DNA of 7,309 nt from Methanocorpusculum sp. (GTDB taxonomy: Archaea > Halobacteriota > Methanomicrobia > Methanomicrobiales > Methanocorpusculaceae), in NCBI GenBank assembly GCA_030539595.1, contig JAUNXW010000081.1, positions 1 through 7,309 on the forward strand, read 5' to 3'. The translations under genes and the position numbers were made by a program. Below, piece after piece: positions 1-5,760 of this stretch. How positions within the stretch are numbered: position 1 is the first letter of the stretch; each line of letters starts with the position of its first letter. The notes beneath the pieces were generated by a model. The model did not search any database. It was not told the origin of the DNA and worked only from the letters and a program-made list of their open reading frames with translations.

Positions 1-24
1 CGCATGTGTTGTCTAAACACCTGT

Positions 25-345
25 TCAAATCATCGCATACCGCCTGTCAATCAACAACAGGAACGGTGCATTGGCTCTGCCCAAATAAATCGGCAGACCG
101 AAAACGACTGCATCGGCTGTTGCGAGTTCGTCGTAGATTTTGACCATACCGTCTTTTTGAAAACACGTCTTGTTTCCTTCTTTTTTGCAGTGTTCACATC
201 CGATGCATGCGTTAATCTGCACTTCGGCAAGTCTTACAAGTTCAACTTCAGCACCAGCTTCCTTTGCACCGGCTAAAATCTCTTCAACAAGTCCCTGACT
301 GTTTGAACCTGCGTGAAATGATGACGTAATTCCTACTACTTTCAT
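25..345 (-). pseudogene. Iron-sulfur flavoprotein (NADPH-dependent FMN reductase fold), truncated at C-terminus
   Basis: The 106-residue reading begins MKVVGITSSF and matches the N-terminal half of archaeal iron-sulfur flavoproteins, which bind FMN and one [4Fe-4S] cluster and shuttle electrons in the cytoplasm. Visible are the phosphate-binding loop (SSFHAGSNS, residues 8-16), the compact cysteine motif C47-x2-C50-x2-C53-x7-C61, and the flavin-side motif around GLPIYLG (83-89) followed by LLIDRRYA. The family is usually about 190 residues; here a TGA stops it right after the IDR segment, and a second in-frame stop follows four codons later. The frame shifted by one stays open to the window edge, but over only eight codons. 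It may be a real truncation, a frameshift or a sequencing error; the remainder would lie outside the window. I chose the ATG at 345 over the one at 366 because homologues start at this point and a TATA box sits 27 bases upstream. It is divergent from artA. Family assignment is good; its status as a pseudogene is inference. Confidence 0.7.
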
Positions 346-367
346 GAAGATTATATGCAACTTCATT

Positions 368-380
368 TGATATAGAATTT
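368..380 (-). promoter_or_regulatory. TATA box for the iron-sulfur flavoprotein gene
   Basis: On the minus strand the sequence reads AAATTCTATATCA. The TATA core is centred near 372, about 27 bases before the A of the ATG at 345, the spacing at which archaeal transcription would start on or next to the start codon. No Shine-Dalgarno sequence precedes the ATG, which fits a leaderless mRNA. Inferred from position and sequence only. Confidence 0.5.
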
Positions 381-382
381 AC

Positions 383-417
383 GTGCTCAACGCAAAACTC
401 CTTTAGTTATAGAGCAC
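383..417. repeat. Short inverted repeat in divergent promoter region
   Basis: GTGCTC (383-388) and GAGCAC (412-417) form an inverted repeat with 23 bases between the arms. It lies between the two divergent start codons, and its right arm overlaps the TATA box of artA. It could be an operator for shared control, but six-base arms occur often by chance, so the functional reading is weak. Confidence 0.25.
403..412 (+). promoter_or_regulatory. TATA box for artA
   Basis: TTAGTTATAG has its TATA-like core at 407-412, about 26 bases before the ATG at 436. No Shine-Dalgarno sequence is present in the bases before that ATG, so the transcript is probably leaderless. The match to an archaeal TATA consensus is moderate. 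Confidence 0.45.
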
Positions 418-435
418 AACAAATATGTAGTTAAT

Positions 436-1308
436 ATGTTGGATACATTGGCAGATATTGCCCTGATAATATCACTTATTGGATTTGTCTTATTTTTCAT
501 ACCGACAAAATTCAAAAATTACTTCGCTGTGTTTGCTGTAATTGCGCTTGAAGCAGGACTTCTTCTGAAACTTCCCGAGTTTTTTGCTGAGAACAATTTT
601 TTCTATCCGATTCTGATTATTGCGGCGCTGCCTATTGTTTACATAACGGTCAAACGCCTCCTCAATGATGACGGCACGGTTAAGAGATTCATGTACGGGG
701 TTGGAATTGCGCTTACAGTTTACATGCCTTTTGCGCTGATTGCGCCTCTTGGCAACTGGCTTATTGGGACTGTCGTTTACTGGATTCGCATCGTTTTTGA
801 TGCCGTAGGTTTTGAATATAAAATGGCTGACTGGAATATTTTTGAATCCGCACAGGTAATTCCGGGCTACAGCAGCGGCTATCTTGATGAAATTATTCTC
901 GGATGCACCGGAATTACTGCAATTGCGATTTTAATCGGTGTCGTTTTCTTAACAAAAACGAATCTGATTCAGAGAATCGGTTTACTGTTTCTTGCGATTG
1001 TGCCGATTTATATAATCAACATTTTCAGAAACGTGTTTGTTATTATGTCTTATTTCGGGCAGTGGTTTCCGGATTATCCGACAGGACTTGGGATTGATTC
1101 ATTGTTTACCCACCCGACAATTCCCGGATATACGAGTTTCTTCTGGTCGCACAATGTTATGTGCGAGATAGGAGCATTTATTGTAATTATTGTGATTGCG
1201 CTCCTCCTGTTTAAGTTTACACCGGGACTTGTGTCTTCTATAAGAGAAATAATTAATGTTTACGTTTGCGACCTGAAACTTATTTTCGGTAAGAAGCCGA
1301 AGGCGTAA
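436..1308 (+). CDS. artA: Archaeosortase A (exosortase/archaeosortase family transpeptidase)
   Basis: This is a 290-residue multi-pass membrane protein with roughly eight hydrophobic segments (about 5-22, 28-45, 55-71, 86-104, 108-124, 154-172, 179-205 and 240-262). Archaeosortases cut a C-terminal tripartite signal (PGF-CTERM for ArtA) from surface proteins such as S-layer glycoproteins and attach them to a lipid anchor. The catalytic landmarks are in order: Cys157 in ILGCTGITAIAI, Arg198 in IINIFRNVFVI, and His239 in FFWSHNVMCE. The Cys-Arg gap of 41 residues matches the Cys173/Arg214 spacing I recall for Haloferax volcanii ArtA, and the third position is His here, as in many exosortases. 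The short tail (263-290) carries a basic end. It starts from what looks like its own leaderless promoter, and the HIT protein gene begins one base after its stop. No PGF-CTERM substrate is encoded in the window. Family is confident; subtype A is inferred from overall pattern and motif wording. Confidence 0.85.
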   Translation: MLDTLADIALIISLIGFVLFFIPTKFKNYFAVFAVIALEAGLLLKLPEFFAENNFFYPILIIAALPIVYITVKRLLNDDGTVKRFMYGVGIALTVYMPFALIAPLGNWLIGTVVYWIRIVFDAVGFEYKMADWNIFESAQVIPGYSSGYLDEIILGCTGITAIAILIGVVFLTKTNLIQRIGLLFLAIVPIYIINIFRNVFVIMSYFGQWFPDYPTGLGIDSLFTHPTIPGYTSFFWSHNVMCEIGAFIVIIVIALLLFKFTPGLVSSIREIINVYVCDLKLIFGKKPKA

Positions 1309-1309
1309 A

Positions 1310-1675
1310 ATGTTGTGTCCGTTTTGTGTCCCGGAAGATGAAGTGTTCGGCAACGGACTCGCTTATGCGAAAATGGATACTTATCCGGTGTCCAAGGGGC
1401 ACATGCTTATTATTCCGCGAAGGCACGCGGATACTTGGTTTGATTTGACCGCAGAAGAGCAGACCGCAGTGATGCAGCTCGCAGAGATAGCCAAGAGGTA
1501 TCTTGATGAATTCTATTCACCGAACGGATACAATTTGGGTTTGAACTGCGGGGTGTCTGCGGGTCAGACGATTATGCATGCCCATCTTCACCTTATCCCA
1601 AGATACATAGGCGATGTGCCCAATCCGCGCGGGGGTATTCGTGCGGTGATTGCGGCAAAGAAGGAATATCCGTGA
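1310..1675 (+). CDS. HIT family protein (histidine triad nucleotide hydrolase/transferase)
   Basis: This is a 121-residue cytoplasmic protein, close to the usual length for HIT proteins. The histidine triad is plain: H90-x-H92-x-H94 within QTIMHAHLHLIPRY, preceded by the GQ dipeptide and followed by GDVPNPRGGIR (101-111), a signature of the Hint/FHIT-like branch. The triad's last region carries out nucleophilic attack on the alpha phosphate of nucleotide substrates such as AMP-linked compounds. The N-terminal CPFC (3-6) is common in this branch and may hold a metal with other residues. The KGHMLIIPRRH segment (29-39) is the conserved beta-strand region of the fold. The true substrate cannot be read from sequence. 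It starts one base after the artA stop with no clear Shine-Dalgarno sequence, suggesting co-transcription and translational coupling. The pairing with artA gives no obvious functional link. Confidence 0.9.
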   Translation: MLCPFCVPEDEVFGNGLAYAKMDTYPVSKGHMLIIPRRHADTWFDLTAEEQTAVMQLAEIAKRYLDEFYSPNGYNLGLNCGVSAGQTIMHAHLHLIPRYIGDVPNPRGGIRAVIAAKKEYP

Positions 1676-1678
1676 GAT

Positions 1679-1690
1679 ACTTTTATTTAG
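1679..1690 (+). promoter_or_regulatory. TATA box for the zinc-ribbon protein gene
   Basis: ACTTTTATTTAG follows just after the HIT gene stop. Its centre (about 1685) is 26 bases before the ATG at 1711, and the bases before that ATG (GTTAATTATTATTT) hold no Shine-Dalgarno sequence. This supports a separate, leaderless transcript rather than read-through from artA-HIT alone. Confidence 0.5.
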
Positions 1691-1710
1691 GACAGAGTTA
1701 ATTATTATTT

Positions 1711-2049
1711 ATGGGGTTTTTGGATGAACTTAAGTCAGCGGCAAAATCCGGTTCTGACGAAGTAAAGAAAACTGTGAGGATTGGGGAGCTCAATGTTGAA
1801 ATCTCCGATCTTAAGAAGAAAGAGACTGAAGCGTTTGCAACAATCGGTAAAGTTGCGGTTGCACTTGACGGCGCACACAAGTTCGGTGAGAACGGAGAGA
1901 AGCTTCTTGAGATTCAGAAGCAGATTGATGAAAAAAGAGCCGAACTTGAACAACTTGAACCGCAAGGGAATAAGTGCCCTAAGTGCGGAGCGTCATATAC
2001 TCAGGATATGAAGTTCTGTCCAAAGTGCGGGGAGAAACTTTCAGAGTAA
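1711..2049 (+). CDS. Small coiled-coil protein with C-terminal zinc ribbon
   Basis: The 112-residue product has an N-terminal charged helix (MGFLDELKSAAKSG), a region rich in Glu, Lys and Leu with heptad-like spacing (about 26-82, probably coiled coil), and a C-terminal zinc ribbon with C89-x2-C92 and C103-x2-C106 in KCPKCG and FCPKCGEKL. Such double-CxxC ribbons bind one zinc and are frequent at the ends of small archaeal and bacterial proteins of unknown role. There is no signal peptide or membrane segment, so it should be cytoplasmic. It has its own apparent promoter and sits between the HIT gene and the convergent terminator zone. I recognise the architecture but no defined family, and assign no function. 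Confidence 0.8.
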   Translation: MGFLDELKSAAKSGSDEVKKTVRIGELNVEISDLKKKETEAFATIGKVAVALDGAHKFGENGEKLLEIQKQIDEKRAELEQLEPQGNKCPKCGASYTQDMKFCPKCGEKLSE

Positions 2050-2159
2050 TTCAACCCAACATTTTTTTATGCCGAGTGAGAAGGCTTGAGTAAACAGAAT
2101 GTTTGCAAATACGAGGGGTACTGCGGCTCTAAGCGGCAGAGTGTTGAAAGCCTTGAAAT

Positions 2160-2181
2160 TTCTGTCGGCAGAATTGTTTTT
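2160..2181 (+). terminator. Possible terminator hairpin downstream of zinc-ribbon gene
   Basis: TTCTG-TCGG-CAGAA (2160-2173) is a five-pair stem with a four-base loop, followed at once by TTGTTTTT. A wider stem, GCCTT (2150-2154) with AAGGC (2191-2195), encloses it. The arrangement looks like an intrinsic terminator or part of a small structured RNA on the plus strand. The stem is short, and in archaea the T-tract matters more than the hairpin, so confidence is low. Confidence 0.3.
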
Positions 2182-2231
2182 GTGACGTTTAAGGCAACTG
2201 CTGTTCACGCCTACAAGAGATAATTCCAAAT

Positions 2232-2248
2232 AAAAAAAAAGTTTTTTT
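2232..2248. terminator. Bidirectional T-tract terminator
   Basis: Nine A residues (2232-2240), one G, then seven T residues (2242-2248) give a T-run on each strand: T7 for plus-strand transcription from the zinc-ribbon gene and T9 for the minus-strand hdr operon. Archaeal RNA polymerase terminates on such runs, and the position between converging genes fits. Confidence 0.55.
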
Positions 2249-2274
2249 AGTTGTATTGTTCGACGAGAGTGATA

Positions 2275-2328
2275 TATTTCGGAGATTTTTATCTAATATC
2301 TGCTGGTGTCTTATTATTCTCCGAAATA
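2275..2328. repeat. 11-base perfect inverted repeat near the end of the hdr operon
   Basis: TATTTCGGAGA (2275-2285) and TCTCCGAAATA (2318-2328) are perfect reverse complements separated by 32 bases. In the minus-strand transcript this forms a stem downstream of mvhD and upstream of the T9 tract, so it may be a 3' stabilising or terminator-associated structure. A paired protein-binding site is the alternative. Confidence 0.5.
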
Positions 2329-2334
2329 AGTCAT

Positions 2335-2357
2335 GGACTTTAAGTTAATTAAAGTCC
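2335..2357 (-). terminator. Hairpin overlapping the mvhD stop codon
   Basis: GGACTTTAA (2335-2343) and TTAAAGTCC (2349-2357) are a nine-base perfect inverted repeat with a five-base loop. On the minus strand the upstream arm contains the last codons and TAA of mvhD. It could act in mRNA 3' protection or termination. There is no T-run directly after it; the T9 tract lies about 95 bases further on. Confidence 0.4.
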
Positions 2358-2783
2358 TCTCCTCTTTCTCTCTGCCGCAATCGGCGACGGTCCTATTTCC
2401 GTAATTGTGTTAATTACGTCGCTAATAACTACTGCCCATTTCGCACCTTCGGATGCTGACACGAAAGTCATTCTGAATCTTCTGTGTTCAAGTCCCATGT
2501 TGTTTAATATGGACTTAACAAGGAACATTCTCTTAGCCGCCTTGAAGTTGCCCGCTAAATAGTGGCAGTCTCCAAAGTGGCAGCCTGAGACGAGAACTCC
2601 GTCTGCACCGTCTGCGAATGCTTTAAGGACAAACAGAGTGTCGATACGTCCCGTGCACATAACACGGACGATTCTGACATCCGGCGGATACTGGGTTCGT
2701 GCAGAACCCGCACCGTCTGCTCCGGCGTAGGAACACCAGTTGCAGATGATACCGATAATCTTGGGTTTCCATTCGTCTGACAT
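2349..2783 (-). CDS. mvhD: F420-non-reducing hydrogenase iron-sulfur subunit D (MvhD)
   Basis: This is a 144-residue cytoplasmic [2Fe-2S] protein that docks on HdrA and feeds electrons from a hydrogenase or formate dehydrogenase to the bifurcating FAD. The family cysteines are present: C14 and C17 in ICNWCSYAGAD, C43 in RVMCTGR, and C68 and C73 in SGCHFGDCHY. The length matches stand-alone MvhD. The start at 2783 is supported by a GGAGG seven bases upstream, inside the end of hdrA, and the hdrA stop directly abuts the ATG. It is the last gene of the operon; no mvhG or mvhA follows, as the next thing downstream is a terminator zone. In Methanomicrobiales, which often lack the full Mvh hydrogenase, MvhD is thought to accept electrons from FdhAB or other donors; that is knowledge of the group, not visible here. 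Confidence 0.93.
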   Translation of the reverse strand: MSDEWKPKIIGIICNWCSYAGADGAGSARTQYPPDVRIVRVMCTGRIDTLFVLKAFADGADGVLVSGCHFGDCHYLAGNFKAAKRMFLVKSILNNMGLEHRRFRMTFVSASEGAKWAVVISDVINTITEIGPSPIAAERKRRGL

Positions 2784-4826
2784 TTAGTTGCCTCCAAGGA
2801 AGAATGCATCAATCTGAGCAAGAATCTGCGGGCTTGTAAAGTGCTGCATCTTAATTGCTCCGCCGGGGCAGAATCCGCCGCATGTACCGCAGCCCTTACA
2901 CTTTGCTGCTGTAACCTGCATAACCGTTCTGCCGTCTTCTGCGACTGTCATTGACAGTGCAGAGTATGGGCACAGGTTAGTACACATTCCGCAGCCTGCG
3001 CAGAGTTCCTGCATGCACATTGCATAGTAAGGTTCGAGTTCGACCTGACCGGAGTGTATTGGAATTGATGCAGCGCTTGCTGCTCCTTCTGCCTGTGCGA
3101 CAGTGTCAGGAATATCCTTTGGACCCTGACAGACACCTGCGATATAAACACCTGCGGTAGTTGTTCCGCAAGGATTAAGCTTCGGGTGGGCTTCCAAGAG
3201 CCACTTGTCGAGTGAACATGAAACACCGAACTGTCTGCGGACAACTTCGGTCTCTGCTGTCGGCTGAATTGCTGCTGCAAGAACAACAAGTTCAACTTCA
3301 ATCTCAACCGGTTCGCCGAGGAGTGTATCTTCTGCGACAACGATGAGGTTCTTGTTCGGCAGTTCCTGAACCTGAGCGACACGACCTCTGATGAACTTTG
3401 TTCCTTCGTGCTGGATACGGTAGTAGAACTCCTCGTATGCCTTACCGAACGAACGGATATCCATGTAGAAGATGTATGCACGGCAGCCCGGAATCTTTTC
3501 AACAACCTGGTGAGCATGTTTCAGTGAATACATGCAGCAGAATCTTGAACAGTATGGCTTTCCTACACCTGTGTTGTCTCGGGAACCTGCACACAGGATG
3601 AAACCAACCGACATCGGTGTCTCGCCGTCGGACGGGCGGACTAAGTGTCCGATAGTCGGTCCGGATGCGCAGATTAAACGCTCGAACTCGAGTGAGGAAA
3701 TAACGTTGTCGTATAACTTGTAACCCCATTCTTTCTTCTGCTCGATTGGGAACAGTTCGTAACCGGTTGCAAGAATTACTGTACCTACTTTGATGGTGAA
3801 CAGTTCATCCTGCATCTCAAGGTCAATTGCCTGTTTGGCACCGCACGCGGTGACACAAAGACCGCATTTGACGCATGCATCGAAGTCGATTGTGTAGATT
3901 AACGGAACGACCTGGGCGTGCTGGATGTAGATTGCCTTACGCGGCGACATTCCGAATTCCCAGGTGTTGGGTTTAACAACCGGACAGACTTCTTTACAGT
4001 CTCCGCATCCCGTGCATCCTCCGCCTACAATTCCTTTTGCTGCTGCTTCTGCTGGTGTCATTACACCGCGGGCGTGGCGTCTGATTGTAACGTCGAAGTT
4101 GCCGATGTAGCCTTCCACATTCTCGACTTCTGCAAGAGTGTATAACTTAATGTTCGGTGTTCTGCCTGCTTCTGCCATCTTCGGAGACAGAATGCACTGG
4201 GAACAGTCAAGAGTCGGGAACGTCTTATCGAGCTGTGACATGCGTCCGCCGATAGTCGGTTCTTTCTCAATTAAGTAGGTCTCAATTCCTGCTGCTGCCA
4301 AGTCCATGGAAGCCTGAATTCCTGCGATACCTGCACCGACGACAAGCGCACGGTGTTCAACCGGTACTGCCATGGGGTAAAGGTCTTCGAGTTTGCATGC
4401 TTTTGCGACTGCGATACGAACAGCATCTTTTGCTTTTTCTGTTCCGCCGTCCCAGTCGTGCATGTGTACCCATGAGCCCTGGTCACGGATGTTTGCCATT
4501 TCAAATCTGAACGGGTTTAATCCTGCGTTGGCTGTGGCGGTTCTGAAGGTCGGCTCGTGAAGACGCGGTGTGCATGCTGCAACCACAACACCTGTTAAGT
4601 GCTCTTTTTCTGCCGCTTCTTTAATCATGTTCTGACCGGGGGTTGAACACATGTATGCATAGTGCTCTGCAACGACTACGTTAGGTAAGGTTGCTGCGTA
4701 TGCGCATACGGCGTCAACGTCGAGTGAACCTGCGATGTTTGTTCCGCAGTGGCAGATGAATACACCGATTCTCGGTTCAACTGGGACTTCTCCGGATTCT
4801 TTTGCTTTTTTACCTGAGTAAACCAT
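2784..4826 (-). CDS. hdrA: CoB-CoM heterodisulfide reductase subunit A, FAD-containing bifurcating subunit
   Basis: The 680-residue protein is the flavin-bifurcation centre of the HdrABC complex. It splits electron pairs from MvhD between CoM-S-S-CoB (through HdrC and HdrB) and low-potential ferredoxin. In order it shows an N-terminal domain with CHC (25-27), C60 and C85; a Rossmann FAD motif VVGAGIAGIQA (162-172); the conserved TLDCSQC pair (C208, C211), with cysteine and not selenocysteine; an inserted ferredoxin with C271/274/277/281 and C318/321/324/328; the C412, C426, C430, C431 group in the thioredoxin reductase-like domain; and a C-terminal ferredoxin with C609/612/615/619 and C643/646/649/653. 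The length fits the family (about 650-680). The ATG at 4826 follows the hdrB stop by one base, and a strong GGGAGGT lies upstream inside hdrB. There are no frameshifts or missing cluster ligands. Confidence 0.97.
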   Translation of the reverse strand: MVYSGKKAKESGEVPVEPRIGVFICHCGTNIAGSLDVDAVCAYAATLPNVVVAEHYAYMCSTPGQNMIKEAAEKEHLTGVVVAACTPRLHEPTFRTATANAGLNPFRFEMANIRDQGSWVHMHDWDGGTEKAKDAVRIAVAKACKLEDLYPMAVPVEHRALVVGAGIAGIQASMDLAAAGIETYLIEKEPTIGGRMSQLDKTFPTLDCSQCILSPKMAEAGRTPNIKLYTLAEVENVEGYIGNFDVTIRRHARGVMTPAEAAAKGIVGGGCTGCGDCKEVCPVVKPNTWEFGMSPRKAIYIQHAQVVPLIYTIDFDACVKCGLCVTACGAKQAIDLEMQDELFTIKVGTVILATGYELFPIEQKKEWGYKLYDNVISSLEFERLICASGPTIGHLVRPSDGETPMSVGFILCAGSRDNTGVGKPYCSRFCCMYSLKHAHQVVEKIPGCRAYIFYMDIRSFGKAYEEFYYRIQHEGTKFIRGRVAQVQELPNKNLIVVAEDTLLGEPVEIEVELVVLAAAIQPTAETEVVRRQFGVSCSLDKWLLEAHPKLNPCGTTTAGVYIAGVCQGPKDIPDTVAQAEGAASAASIPIHSGQVELEPYYAMCMQELCAGCGMCTNLCPYSALSMTVAEDGRTVMQVTAAKCKGCGTCGGFCPGGAIKMQHFTSPQILAQIDAFFLGGN

Positions 4827-4827
4827 T

Positions 4828-5757
4828 TTACTGACCTCCCTTTGCTTTCAGTTTGTCAAGGAACGGTTTGCATGAGGTCTGGTGAAGGTCAAGACCTAAC
4901 TCTATTGGTGACATGCCCTGGGCAAGTCCGAGCATTTCACAGAAGTGAAGGACAGGGATATTCCACTCAACACCGAACTTCTGTCCGATTTCGAACTGAC
5001 CGCGGTCGAACTGAAGCTGACAGAACGGACAGGTATCAACGATTGCGTCAGCGCCTGCTTCCTGCATGTGTGTGAGTTTCTCGTTGGTGATATCAAGGGC
5101 GTGGGCGATGTCGTAACCGCGAACTCCTCCGCCTGCACCGCAGCACTGCATTTTGTTTCTGTATTCTACAGCTTCTGCGCCGATTGCATCAACCAGCTCT
5201 TCAAACCATACAGGGTGTTCGGTGTCGCCGATAATAGGGTTCTCGAAATCTCTGTCTTTCTTTGGTTTGAGTAAGTGGCAGCCGTAGTGGCAGGCGACTT
5301 TGACACCGGTTAACGGTGTATTTACAGAATCTTTTATTTTGTTGATTCCGCAGACTTCGTCGTTGTAGTAGAGTTCGGCAAGATGGTATACGTTGGATGT
5401 GCCTTTGTATTCCATGTCGACTTCTTTTAAGACTTCATTTACAGAATCTCTGAGTTCGTCGTTGTGCTTTAATTTGTGGTTGACTTCCCAGATGGACTTG
5501 TAGCAGCCGTTGCAGACTAACGCAATGTCCATGTTCATCTGTTCGGCAAGAATTAAGTTGCGGGCAGCCATTGCATACCAGACATTCAAATCGATTGAAC
5601 CGAATGCACCGGGTGCGGGGCAGCACGATGCGCCCTTTAACGGGACTAATTCAATGCCGAGTTTCTTGCCGGTCTTTATTGCAGCAGCTTCGATACCGGG
5701 GTAACGGTTTGGAGCAATGCAGCCGAGGAAGAATGCGTATTTGTGGGTTTCAGACAT
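4828..5757 (-). CDS. hdrB: CoB-CoM heterodisulfide reductase subunit B
   Basis: The 309-residue subunit carries the active site: two non-cubane [4Fe-4S] clusters bound by two CCG domains that cleave the CoM-S-S-CoB disulfide. The first CCG set is C13-x31-C45-C46-x35-C82-x2-C85 (FLGC, GASCCPAPG, CNGC). The second is C160 (HYGCHLLKP)-x44-C205-C206 (QCCGAGGG)-x36-C243-x2-C246 (CPFC). The x44 gap is about five residues longer than the x39 I know for methanogen HdrB, through extra residues near GDTEHPVW (177-184). All expected ligands remain. It is soluble, with no membrane segment. The start at 5757 is set by CTCCTCC on the plus strand (GGAGGAG in the mRNA) nine bases upstream, within the end of hdrC; the intergenic gap is three bases. 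Confidence 0.97.
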   Translation of the reverse strand: MSETHKYAFFLGCIAPNRYPGIEAAAIKTGKKLGIELVPLKGASCCPAPGAFGSIDLNVWYAMAARNLILAEQMNMDIALVCNGCYKSIWEVNHKLKHNDELRDSVNEVLKEVDMEYKGTSNVYHLAELYYNDEVCGINKIKDSVNTPLTGVKVACHYGCHLLKPKKDRDFENPIIGDTEHPVWFEELVDAIGAEAVEYRNKMQCCGAGGGVRGYDIAHALDITNEKLTHMQEAGADAIVDTCPFCQLQFDRGQFEIGQKFGVEWNIPVLHFCEMLGLAQGMSPIELGLDLHQTSCKPFLDKLKAKGGQ

Positions 5758-5760
5758 TGT

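Larger units (their letters stand above)
2050..2348. other. Intergenic region without a convincing gene; convergent terminator zone
   Basis: This stretch lies between the plus-strand zinc-ribbon gene and the end of the minus-strand hdr operon. The first 180 bases have moderate GC and contain small hairpins and short open frames (28 codons from an ATG at 2099, and a 46-codon frame opening with TTG near 2086), none with convincing coding features. The remainder is AT-rich, with A9 followed by G and T7 at 2232-2248 and two inverted repeats toward the hdr operon. I see no tRNA, rRNA or CRISPR unit. Confidence 0.6.

Noticed and set aside
364..366. ATG at 366 as the start of the iron-sulfur flavoprotein
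   Set aside because: The seven extra residues do not fit the family, and the TATA spacing supports the ATG at 345.
2099..2185. A 28-codon open frame starting at ATG 2099, whose extended frame has a faint histone-fold-like look
   Set aside because: It is interrupted by stops, has no Shine-Dalgarno sequence, and the resemblance is only a few common helical residues. It is not enough to call a gene or pseudogene.
2041..2229. A minus-strand 62-codon frame across the intergenic region
   Set aside because: It has no family features, no upstream signals, and overlaps the terminator zone and the end of the zinc-ribbon gene.
3646..4261. A 12-base sequence (CCGATAGTCGGT) present twice within hdrA
   Set aside because: Both copies encode a Pro-Thr-Ile-Gly stretch of the protein. 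Two copies in coding sequence are explained by chance and codon choice.
4902..5274. Long plus-strand open frames opposite hdrB
   Set aside because: These are antisense shadows of a strongly supported gene, and their translations lack any domain signature.
5317..5459. Repeated TTTACAGAATCT within hdrB
   Set aside because: It encodes Asp-Ser-Val-Asn twice in unrelated parts of the protein; there is no sign of a longer duplication.
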